Shown here: piece after piece, positions 1 to 5,141 of the stretch
Layout: every line of letters begins with the position of its first letter
Numbering within the stretch: the stretch's first letter is position 1
From: an uncultured Collinsella sp.
GTDB taxonomy: Bacteria; Actinomycetota; Coriobacteriia; Coriobacteriales; Coriobacteriaceae
Assembly (NCBI GenBank): GCA_900757285.1
Contig: CAAENI010000047.1
Coordinates: 1 to 9,660, forward strand
Reading direction: 5' to 3'
Length of the DNA: 9,660 nucleotides
Notes under the pieces: model-generated
The model's database searches: none
Told to the model about the DNA's origin: nothing
What the model saw: only the letters and a program-made list of their open reading frames with translations
Program-made: the position numbers and the translations under genes

Positions 1-573
1 GCCTCGCTGCTCGACCCTCGTGCGCAGATTATCCTCACTTGGGGAGATGTTCCCGCCGGCGGTCTTGCCGAAGCCATGTGTCGCGAGGGCGTGAGCGTCA
101 TGACCGGCGCCGATATGTCCAAGTCTCTCGAGGACCCCACCGCCTACGGGCTTCACCGTCTGGTAAACGGCAAGGAAGTTACCGGTATTGCTATGCCGGT
201 ATGGAACTGGGGCCGTTACTACGAACTCATCGTACGCAGCCTACTGCACGGCACATGGGACGAGACCGCCGATGACCAGCAGGTGCGCGCCGTCAACTAC
301 TGGTACGGTATGAGCTCCGGCGTCATCGATATTCGCTACGCTCCGGGCCTACCCTATCAGACGCGTAAACTTGTGCAGCTGCTTCGCAACGGCATTGTCG
401 AGGGCTCCATCAACCCATTTGGCGGCGAGCTCCACAGCCAGGACGGCGTGGTTCAGATTGAGGGCTTCCCTCCCCTGCCGAGTACGCAGATTGTCGAGAT
501 GAACTGGCTGGCTGACAACGTTATAGGCTCGATTCCGCAGCTCGATAACGAGCCGGAGGTCCGTGCCCTATGA
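1..573 (+). CDS. BMP family (PnrA/Med-like) ABC transporter substrate-binding protein, C-terminal part
   Basis: The reading frame is open from base 1, so the N-terminus lies outside the window; 190 codons are seen before TGA at 571-573. The segment reads like the C-terminal lobe of the BMP/PnrA periplasmic-binding fold, a family of lipoproteins or related proteins that bind nucleosides or other small ligands for ABC import. Visible pieces are a strand with T-W-G-D-V, then G-V-S-V-M-T-G-A-D (the ligand-cleft region of these proteins), a W-N-W-G-R-Y-Y segment, and an F-G-G-E-L-H-S-Q-D-G near the end. The next gene starts inside its stop codon (ATGA), so the two are probably translationally coupled. 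Ligand specificity cannot be judged, and no permease or ATPase gene is visible. Family assignment rests on recognition only. Confidence 0.65.
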   Translation, partial: ASLLDPRAQIILTWGDVPAGGLAEAMCREGVSVMTGADMSKSLEDPTAYGLHRLVNGKEVTGIAMPVWNWGRYYELIVRSLLHGTWDETADDQQVRAVNYWYGMSSGVIDIRYAPGLPYQTRKLVQLLRNGIVEGSINPFGGELHSQDGVVQIEGFPPLPSTQIVEMNWLADNVIGSIPQLDNEPEVRAL

Positions 574-1280
574 ATATCCTAGCCATTGCCGATGTAGAGG
601 AGCGCTGCCTGTGGGAATGTTTTCGCAAGGAGCGCTTTGAGGACGTTGACCTGATTCTATCCGCAGGCGACCTGGATCCGGACTATCTTGAGTTTTTGGT
701 CACTGTCATCAACAAACCGCTTGTGTACGTTCGTGGCAACCACGACGACCGCTACGCGCGCCATGCACCCGGCGGGTGCATTTGTGTTGAGGACAGCGTA
801 TATGTGTACCGAGGTATTCGCATTGCGGGTCTGGGCGGTTCCATGCGCTACCGCGACGGCGCGAACATGTATACCGAGCGCGAGATGGCAAAACGCATGC
901 GCAAGCTATCGCGAAAAATCGCACTGGTAGACGGATGCGATATTCTACTTACCCATGCACCCGTCGCAGGCATGGGCGACCTGGACGACCTGCCGCATCG
1001 AGGATTCGAGTGCTTTAATGCGGCTCTTGAGTCTTGGGGTCCCGACTATATGATTCACGGGCATGTGCACCAAAGCTACGGCCCCAACTTTCAACGCGAG
1101 CGCCAACACCCATGCGGAACGAAGATTGTCAACGCCTGCGGCTATACCAAGATCGAAATTGACGAGGCGCGCTACCCCACGCGCGGTTGGAAGGCCGCTT
1201 GGCTCAACTCGCAAACCATGCGCCGCGAGCTCAAACGCCACGAAGCAATCGAGTCTTCAACCGCCAGAACCCCCTGGTAA
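570..1280 (+). CDS. Calcineurin-like metallophosphoesterase, 236 aa
   Basis: Predicted two-metal phosphoesterase, probably cytoplasmic (no signal peptide). The family motifs occur in order: D8 in the first strand, G33-D34, G56-N57-H58-D59-D60, T128-H129-A130-P131 and H163-G164-H165-V166-H167. These are the metal ligands and catalytic His of the fold. In the first motif the usual D-x-H reads D-V-E, so one common metal-ligand His is replaced by Glu; I believe some small subfamilies share this. The ATG at 570 overlaps the upstream stop and has GGAGGT at 555-560, nine bases before it, which supports this start. The substrate could be a nucleotide, phosphodiester or phosphoprotein; nothing in the sequence decides. 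Pairing with a BMP-type binding protein gene suggests, weakly, a link to nucleotide or nucleoside metabolism. Confidence 0.8.
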   Translation: MNILAIADVEERCLWECFRKERFEDVDLILSAGDLDPDYLEFLVTVINKPLVYVRGNHDDRYARHAPGGCICVEDSVYVYRGIRIAGLGGSMRYRDGANMYTEREMAKRMRKLSRKIALVDGCDILLTHAPVAGMGDLDDLPHRGFECFNAALESWGPDYMIHGHVHQSYGPNFQRERQHPCGTKIVNACGYTKIEIDEARYPTRGWKAAWLNSQTMRRELKRHEAIESSTARTPW

Positions 1281-1288
1281 CTGCCAAC

Positions 1289-1348
1289 AACCACCACGAA
1301 GGGGATAGGCACCTTTATGGTGGTTTTGCTGACTCGTCCGACCTGTCC
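1289..1348 (+). repeat. REP-like hairpin repeat, copy A
   Basis: Sixty-base intergenic repeat, matching copy B (3305-3364) at 57 of 60 positions. The first 37 bases fold into a long stem: AACCACCACGAAGG pairs with CCTTTATGGTGGTT with one mismatch and one G-U in RNA, around a GGATAGGCA loop. TTTT follows the stem. The last 23 bases (GCTGACTCGTCC and on) are an unpaired tail identical in copies A and B. It lies 8 bases after the phosphoesterase stop, so it may act as a terminator or mRNA 3' end. The GGGGA-(C/T)-(A/C)-GGCACC core resembles the REP-type sequences I associate with Y1 (RAYT) transposases; no such gene is in the window. Confidence 0.75.
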
Positions 1349-1393
1349 ATCACGGTGCTTGTGTAATTAACGAGAACACTCATTGTTTTGTAA

Positions 1394-1421
1394 GGACGGC
1401 GCTCACGTGCCGTCTTTTTTT
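1394..1421 (+). terminator. Rho-independent terminator before the sigma gene
   Basis: GACGGC at 1395-1400 pairs with GCCGTC at 1409-1414 around an 8-base loop and is followed by seven T (1415-1421). It would end transcription coming from the phosphoesterase operon and isolates the sigma-factor gene, which must then have its own promoter between about 1422 and 1500. I see no convincing -35/-10 pair there, which would fit an alternative-sigma (possibly autoregulated) promoter. The stretch 1349-1393 between copy A and this terminator holds nothing recognisable. Confidence 0.8.
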
Positions 1422-1512
1422 GTCAACTTATGCAGTCTCGACCGTGTTGTATGTAGAGGGACCTCGCGAGACGCCTTCCCTATATCCACCACGACCAATT
1501 GGAGGTGACACT

Positions 1513-2073
1513 ATGCCTGCACGCCGTAACCGCAATAGCACGCTCCGATGCGATGCCGATCAGATCGAGCGGGAAGCAAAGCGCTTGGTCGACACGTATT
1601 CCGACCTCATCCTTCGATTGTGCTATTCGGCCCTTGAATCCGCTGACGACGCTCAAGACATCTGCCAGGACACGCTGATCAAGATTCTCCAACGCACTCA
1701 ACCGTTCGACTCGCTCGAACACGAACGTGCTTGGGTGATCCGAGTCGCACTGAACGCATGTCGCGATATCGGCCGTACGCACGCGAATCACCCGGTTGTC
1801 GACCTCGATTCGCTCCCCGATTTCTGCGCACCCGTAACACATACCGAGCAAGAATTCGCGCAACGCGACTGCGCCATTCTTTCCGCTGTCACGGCCCTGC
1901 CTCAAGCACAGCGCATCGCCATCTTTTTGCACTACTACGCAGGCATGAGCATCAGGGAAATCGCAGACGCCGTTCACGCGACGCCAGCTGCAACCGCCCA
2001 GCACCTTAGCCGCGGACGTGCGTCACTTCGGCTTTCCTTGAAAGGAGACCACAATGACTACGAATTCGAATGA
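1513..2073 (+). CDS. ECF-type RNA polymerase sigma-70 family factor, 186 aa
   Basis: Alternative sigma factor that would direct RNA polymerase to a dedicated set of promoters. Residues about 20-85 form region 2 (E-A-K-R-L-V-D-T-Y-S-D-L-I-L-R-L-C-Y, then D-A-Q-D-I-C-Q-D-T-L-I-K, the core-binding and -10 region, and A-W-V-I-R-V-A-L-N-A-C-R-D). Residues about 124-176 form region 4, the -35-binding helix-turn-helix (A-L-P-Q-A-Q-R, then S-I-R-E-I-A-D-A-V and L-S-R-G-R-A). There is no sigma-3 domain, as in ECF factors. The ATG at 1513 is chosen because GGAGGTGA (1501-1508) lies just before it; the frame is open further upstream, but that would run into the terminator. The 3' end overlaps the next gene by 20 bp, typical of a sigma/anti-sigma pair. 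Trigger unknown. Confidence 0.9.
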   Translation: MPARRNRNSTLRCDADQIEREAKRLVDTYSDLILRLCYSALESADDAQDICQDTLIKILQRTQPFDSLEHERAWVIRVALNACRDIGRTHANHPVVDLDSLPDFCAPVTHTEQEFAQRDCAILSAVTALPQAQRIAIFLHYYAGMSIREIADAVHATPAATAQHLSRGRASLRLSLKGDHNDYEFE

Positions 2074-3184
2074 CTATCGCCACGCCCTGGAGCACATTTC
2101 GTTTACCGATAATGCGAAGCAGCACATGGCAAACTCGATTGCTCAGTCCGTCGCCTCAAGCGATGCGGCGACCGCTCAAAGCAACTTTAATGGCACGCGA
2201 CGCAAGCCGCGCATCGCCCGCCATCCCGTAAGAACAGTCGCTCGCATTGCCGCTGTAACGGCAGTCCTCGCTATCGTCATTGGAGGCGCTGGCACGGCTA
2301 TGGCAACAGGCGTCCTGCCGCTTCCTTCTGACATGCTTTCCGACATCTTTGACGGACCTGCTTCTCAAACCGAGATCATCGACCGTATTGGCCGGCCCGT
2401 CGGTGCTAGCTGCTCCAACAACGGAGTCACCGTGACCGCCGACGCCATCATGGGCGACAAGGATATGGTTACCATCGCCTATACGCTTACGTTCGACGAT
2501 CCCGCTGCCCTGAAAAAGCTTTCCGAGCCGGGCGAGAACGGAACTATCGCCGGAAGTGTCGATGGAAACGTATACGTTGATGGCGAGCATGGCGGCCAAG
2601 GCCAATCATGGCTCATTGACAAGAACCCCAATGACTCCAGCATTCAATACTTTGCACAGTTCAGCGTTGAATCACCCGGCCTTATGGGCAGGACCGTCCG
2701 CACGCATATCAACTCTCTCGTTGTGCCACGTGCTGGCAAAGAGCTTCCCGAGTATAAGAAAATACTTACGGGCCCATGGGATCTTAAGTTCCAGCTGAAT
2801 TACGAAGATACATCCGTTACGATTCCCGCGCCCAAATCGGTCAACTTTAACGGCACCAAGGCGACGATTCAAGAGGCCACCGTATCCTGCGTTGGCGTTT
2901 CAGTCCGCTACAACATAGATCGTTCCATCGAACACGACAACAACAGCGGCAAGATGTCTCAAAACATGGAGGAGTCTATGGATGCCGTTGGCAACATACC
3001 CCTCATCGTGACGTTCAAAGACGGTCATGTTGAGGACGCAACCAGCCACAGCGGCTATTTCGCAAATAAACTGGATAACGGCACCACTGATGTCCACAAG
3101 ACCTGGCCGTTCTCGCAAGTTTGTGACACAGACAAGATTGCAAGCGTACAAATTGGCGATACGATCATTCCCATGAATTCGTAA
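2054..3184 (+). CDS. Single-pass membrane DUF4179-type protein, likely cognate anti-sigma factor, 376 aa
   Basis: Residues 1-60 are cytoplasmic and include a short helix-prone segment, D-Y-R-H-A-L-E-H-I-S-F-T-D-N-A-K-Q-H-M, of the kind seen at the N-terminus of small anti-sigma factors. A basic stretch (R-R-K-P-R-I-A-R-H) precedes one membrane helix at about 62-84. The outer part (about 85-376) begins with D-x-x-G-R-P-V-x-A-S and N-N-G-V-T-V-T-A-D, which fits the DUF4179 pattern, and continues as beta-rich sequence. The ATG at 2054 has AAAGGAGA at 2041-2048 and overlaps the sigma gene by 20 bp. Function is inferred: membrane anchoring of the sigma factor and release on an external or envelope signal. 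There is no zinc-binding HxxxCxxC anti-sigma motif, so it is not a ZAS-type protein. Confidence 0.7.
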   Translation: MTTNSNDYRHALEHISFTDNAKQHMANSIAQSVASSDAATAQSNFNGTRRKPRIARHPVRTVARIAAVTAVLAIVIGGAGTAMATGVLPLPSDMLSDIFDGPASQTEIIDRIGRPVGASCSNNGVTVTADAIMGDKDMVTIAYTLTFDDPAALKKLSEPGENGTIAGSVDGNVYVDGEHGGQGQSWLIDKNPNDSSIQYFAQFSVESPGLMGRTVRTHINSLVVPRAGKELPEYKKILTGPWDLKFQLNYEDTSVTIPAPKSVNFNGTKATIQEATVSCVGVSVRYNIDRSIEHDNNSGKMSQNMEESMDAVGNIPLIVTFKDGHVEDATSHSGYFANKLDNGTTDVHKTWPFSQVCDTDKIASVQIGDTIIPMNS

Positions 3185-3304
3185 CGCTACGCGGCTCGTA
3201 TATGCACCCGGTTCCGCACTTCGCGTCTAAAGATGCGCTGTCATCGAGCAGCGTGAGCGCAAGGCCGCCCGTATGGTCGGCTGGGAACACCTCGTTGCGC
3301 TAAA
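3185..3304. other. Spacer after the anti-sigma gene, possible coding remnant
   Basis: No gene is called here. On the - strand a 44-codon stretch without stops (3168-3299) has protein-like composition but no start codon or ribosome site, and it overlaps the end of the anti-sigma gene. On the + strand, an ATG near 3201 opens about 33 codons ending at the TAA at 3301-3303. Either could be a decayed gene end; neither is recognisable. The repeat that follows begins right after this TAA. Confidence 0.3.
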
Positions 3305-3364
3305 AACCACCACGAAGGGGACCGGCACCTTTGTGGTGGTTTTGCTGACTCGTCCGACCTGTCC
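3305..3364 (+). repeat. REP-like hairpin repeat, copy B
   Basis: Same 60-base unit and same orientation as copy A, with 3 differences. AACCACCACGAAGG pairs with CCTTTGTGGTGGTT with only one G-U, so this copy has the better stem; TTTT follows. It lies about 120 bases after the anti-sigma stop and is the only terminator-like structure for the sigma/anti-sigma operon. Copies A and B therefore bracket that operon as direct repeats about 2.0 kb apart. Confidence 0.75.
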
Positions 3365-3373
3365 CAACGGTTT

Positions 3374-3430
3374 GTCTCAATCTGTAACAGGTAGGGCCCA
3401 AATAATCGGTTAGCTGTTACAGATCGAGAC
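3374..3430. repeat. Imperfect palindrome, unit 1 of an 80-bp-period pair
   Basis: GTCTCAATCTGTAACAG (3374-3390) and CTGTTACAGATCGAGAC (3414-3430) are inverted repeats with one mismatch in 17, around a 23-base spacer that starts GTAGG. There is no T-run on either strand, so it is not an ordinary terminator. It could be a REP/MITE-like element, a paired protein-binding site, or an RNA hairpin at the 3' end of the leu remnant transcript. Confidence 0.75.
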
Positions 3431-3453
3431 AGACCACGGATGCTCGGCCGAAA

Positions 3454-3510
3454 ATCTCAATCTGTAACAGGTAGGAACGATTTTGCCCCTTAGATGTTAC
3501 AGATTGAGAT
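3454..3510. repeat. Perfect palindrome, unit 2 of an 80-bp-period pair
   Basis: ATCTCAATCTGTAACA (3454-3469) and TGTTACAGATTGAGAT (3495-3510) are perfect 16-base inverted repeats around a 25-base spacer. The left arm plus the following GTAGG is identical to unit 1 over 21 bases, exactly 80 bp apart; the right arms are also 80 bp apart and differ at one base. The spacers differ, so the arms rather than the loop appear to be conserved. It ends 25 bases beyond the stop codon of the leuB remnant. Confidence 0.75.
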
Positions 3511-3535
3511 ATTTGACAGCTTGAATCGGCATCGC

Positions 3536-4160
3536 CTACAGCGCGGCGACGACCTTGTCGCCCATCGTCGTGGTGCCGAGGATCTTATCTGCCGGGGTGT
3601 TGACATCGGCGATGTCACGGGTGCGCCAGCCCTCGTCGAGCACGCGCGCCACGGCGCTCTCGATCCACGCGGCTTGCTCGCCCATGTCGAGCGCGTAGGT
3701 CAGCAGCATCGCCACCGACAAGATTTGAGCCAGCGGATTGGCCACGCCGAGCCCCGCGATGTCAGGAGCGCTGCCAGCGCTCGGCCCAAACAGCGATACG
3801 CCATCATCCAGCGAGGCAGAGGCAAGCATACCGAGCGATCCGGTAATCTGAGCCGCCTCATCGGACAGGATGTCGCCGAACATGTTCTCCGTCACCACGA
3901 CGTCAAAGTCTGCCGGTCGACTGATGAGCTGCATGGCGGCGTTGTCGACGAGCAGGTCCTCAAGCTCCACGTCGGAGTACTCCTCGTCTTGCACGCGGTG
4001 CACGATCTCGCGCCACATGCGGCTCGTCTCCAGCACGTTGCGCTTATCAACGCTCGTCACCTTGCCGCGACGTTTGCGCGCCGCCTCAAATGCCTGGCGC
4101 GCAATGCGCTCAATCTCGTACTCGCGATACTCCATCACGTCGACCGCACGCTGACCGGCC
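3536..4160 (-). pseudogene. leuB: leuB remnant: 3-isopropylmalate dehydrogenase, C-terminal about 200 residues only
   Basis: An intact LeuB oxidatively decarboxylates 3-isopropylmalate in leucine synthesis (about 350 residues). Here the frame is recognisable from D-V-M-E-Y-R-E-Y-E-I-E-R-I-A-R to the stop TAG at 3536-3538. It keeps the V-T-S-V-D-K segment with the catalytic Lys, the L-V-D-N-A-A metal-binding region, the family signature N-M-F-G-D-I-L-S-D-E-A-A, and G-S-A-P-D-I-A-G-L-G-V-A-N-P. The N-terminal 40%, including the NAD-site start and the catalytic Tyr region, is missing. There is no ribosome site or plausible start at the break. The upstream neighbour on the same strand is leuA sequence in another frame, so this is the far side of a deletion scar. 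The retained part has no stop codons, suggesting the deletion is recent. Confidence 0.88.
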
Positions 4161-4182
4161 GCACCCGCAGCGCCCGCGCAGG
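4161..4182 (-). other. leuA/leuB deletion junction
   Basis: leuA similarity (…F-G-A-R-I-R-D-L-R) fades at about 4182 and leuB similarity begins by about 4156. The leuA frame has codon first bases at 2 mod 3 and the leuB frame at 1 mod 3, so the join is out of frame. The junction is very G+C-rich (short GGGCG/GCGGG repeats), which could have favoured slippage or short-homology deletion. The exact break cannot be placed without an intact relative. Confidence 0.7.
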
Positions 4183-4742
4183 TCACGGATGCGGGCGCCA
4201 AAGTCCCACGGCATGTTGTAGCCCATCGTATCGGGGATGTTCACGACCGTGGCACCGGCCTTTACGGCCGCCTCGATAATGCGCACCAGAAACTCCTGAT
4301 CGGAGCGGCCGGCATCCTCGGCATAAAACTCAACATCGTCAACGAACTTGCGAGCATGTTTGACGGCATGGATCGCTCACTCAATTGCCCTTTCCTCAGT
4401 CATATGGAGCTTGTCGCGCAGGTGACTGGTGCTCACACCCAGCCCTGTATGGATACGGGGCCTCTGGGCCGTTTTGAGCGCCTCTGCAGCCACTTCGATA
4501 TCCCTGTCGACAGCGCGCGTCAGGCCGCATACCGTGCATCGGTCGCCCGCAATCTTGCCAATCTCCTGTACGGAGCGAAAGTCACCAGGACTCGAGATGG
4601 GAAAGCCCGCCTCGATAACGTCCACGTTCATGCGCACCAGCTGGCGGGCGATGAAGAGCTTTTCCTCGGTATTCATGCTGGCGCCCGGCGACTGCTCACC
4701 GTCGCACAGGGTGGCGTCAAAGATTGTGATTTTGCGGCTTAT
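4183..4742 (-). pseudogene. leuA: leuA remnant: 2-isopropylmalate synthase, N-terminal about 185 codons, inactivated
   Basis: LeuA condenses 2-oxoisovalerate with acetyl-CoA, the first step of leucine synthesis, and is normally about 500 residues. The frame here reads S-R-K-I-T-I-F-D-A-T-L-C-D-G-E-Q-S-P-G-A-S-M at the N-terminus. Four faults are visible. The codon where ATG is expected, 5 bases after AGGAGG (4748-4753), is ATA (4740-4742). The catalytic motif T-L-R-D-G-E-Q has Cys (TGC, 4704-4706) in place of Arg. An in-frame TGA lies at 4377-4379, after codon 121, and leuA sequence continues in the same frame beyond it (A-V-K-H-A-R-K-F-V-D-D-V-E-F and N-I-P-D-T-M-G-Y). Finally the C-terminal two thirds, including the metal-binding H-x-H region and regulatory domain, are deleted. 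No functional protein is expected. Confidence 0.9.
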
Positions 4743-4808
4743 ATGTTCCTCCTGATTGACCGTTTTATGACAGATGGCTTTCAGGAGAGAGAGAAGGCCT
4801 AGAGATAG

Positions 4809-4866
4809 AAAAATACCCGTGTCGCTCATCACGCCTGAAAGCGGCAGACGATAGCGCACCCGGGTA
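4809..4866 (-). terminator. leu attenuator terminator
   Basis: On the - strand TACCCGGGTGCGCT (4853-4866) pairs with AGCGACACGGGTA (4814-4826), with a smaller GCC/GGC stem inside, followed by TTTTT (4809-4813). It lies between the leucine-rich leader peptide and leuA. GTGCGCTATC (4850-4859), overlapping its 5' arm, can instead pair with GATAGCGCGC (4899-4908) at the end of the leader reading frame: 10 bp with one G-U. This is the geometry of a transcription attenuator with an antiterminator. The regulatory reading is inferred from structure and position. Confidence 0.75.
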
Positions 4867-4895
4867 CAACAAATCGTTATAGCGAGATTACAACC

Positions 4896-4955
4896 CTAGC
4901 GCGCTATCCAATCTAGTAGCGCTATGCCTAGGAGCTGTTGCGTGTTCTTAAACAT
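4896..4955 (-). CDS. leu operon leader peptide, 19 aa
   Basis: Small reading frame MFKNTQQLLGIALLDWIAR followed by TAG, with AAGGGAG (4962-4968) six bases before its ATG. Four of 19 residues are Leu in two pairs (CTC-CTA and CTA-CTA), and both Ile codons are ATA, codons likely to be scarce in a G+C-rich genome. It sits about 20 bases after a candidate promoter and 30 bases before an attenuator terminator. In such leaders, ribosome stalling at Leu codons when charged tRNA-Leu is low frees the downstream antiterminator so that the operon is read. The peptide itself probably has no function. It appears intact although the leuA gene behind it is dead. Confidence 0.8.
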   Translation of the reverse strand: MFKNTQQLLGIALLDWIAR

Positions 4956-4980
4956 GTTGGGCTCCCTTCGGCCTCGGGTA

Positions 4981-5009
4981 GTACTACATCGCGCTAAAGT
5001 ACAACACAA
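4981..5009 (-). promoter_or_regulatory. Candidate leu operon promoter
   Basis: TTGTGT (5004-5009) and TAGTAC (4981-4986), 17 bases apart on the - strand, lie just upstream of the leader peptide ribosome site. The expected start near 4974 would give a 5' leader of about 19 bases. Both boxes match consensus only partly, so this is a positional candidate. Confidence 0.4.
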
Positions 5010-5011
5010 GT

Positions 5012-5051
5012 AAAACCACCACAAGGGTGCCTGTCCCCTTCGTGGTGGTTT
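5012..5051 (-). repeat. REP-like hairpin repeat, copy C (core inverted)
   Basis: AAAACCACCACAAGGGTGCC and CTGTCCCCTTCGTGGTGGTT on the + strand form the same long hairpin as copies A and B, but its centre reads GGTGCC-TGTCCCC, i.e. the core faces the - strand. The bases just after it on the + strand (TCGTTGACTC) still resemble the A/B tail (TTGCTGACTC) in the + orientation. On the - strand the stem is followed by TTTT. It lies between the rplA terminator and the leu promoter and may act as a second terminator. Confidence 0.7.
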
Positions 5052-5060
5052 CGTTGACTC

Positions 5061-5105
5061 AAAAGCAAGAGACCCGGTCCTGCACGAGGCAGAACCGGGT
5101 CTCTT
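5061..5105 (-). terminator. Terminator of the ribosomal protein operon, after rplA
   Basis: AAGAGACCCGGT (5067-5078) and ACCGGGTCTCTT (5094-5105) form a perfect 12-bp stem around a 15-base loop; on the - strand GCTTTT follows. It lies 36 bases after the rplA stop and closes the rpmG-to-rplA unit, so rplJ-rplL are not co-transcribed here. Confidence 0.9.
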
Positions 5106-5141
5106 TAGCAATGCTTGCTTTGCTCAGGCAGTAACTGTTAG

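Noticed and set aside
1420..1512. Longer N-terminus for the sigma factor from a TTG at 1420
   Set aside because: It would begin in the T-run of a terminator with no ribosome site, while the ATG at 1513 has GGAGGTGA at good spacing.
3168..3299. Short protein-like open stretch on the - strand
   Set aside because: It has no start codon or ribosome site, overlaps the anti-sigma gene end, and I do not recognise a family; noted only as a possible remnant.
3374..3510. CRISPR array
   Set aside because: There are only two units, each an internal palindrome with 80-bp period and non-unique spacer layout, and no cas genes.
3494..4279. A 261-codon open frame on the + strand across the leu remnant
   Set aside because: It is antisense to leuB sequence that shows family motifs; its composition (His/Arg/Leu-rich) looks like a reversed gene.
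4377..4379. TGA in leuA as a selenocysteine codon
   Set aside because: LeuA is not a selenoprotein family, the position is not catalytic, and the gene already lacks a start codon and its C-terminus.
4743..4859. Extended leuA start further upstream on the - strand
   Set aside because: The upstream frame runs through the attenuator stem and T-run and does not resemble LeuA; family similarity begins at the ATA codon after AGGAGG.
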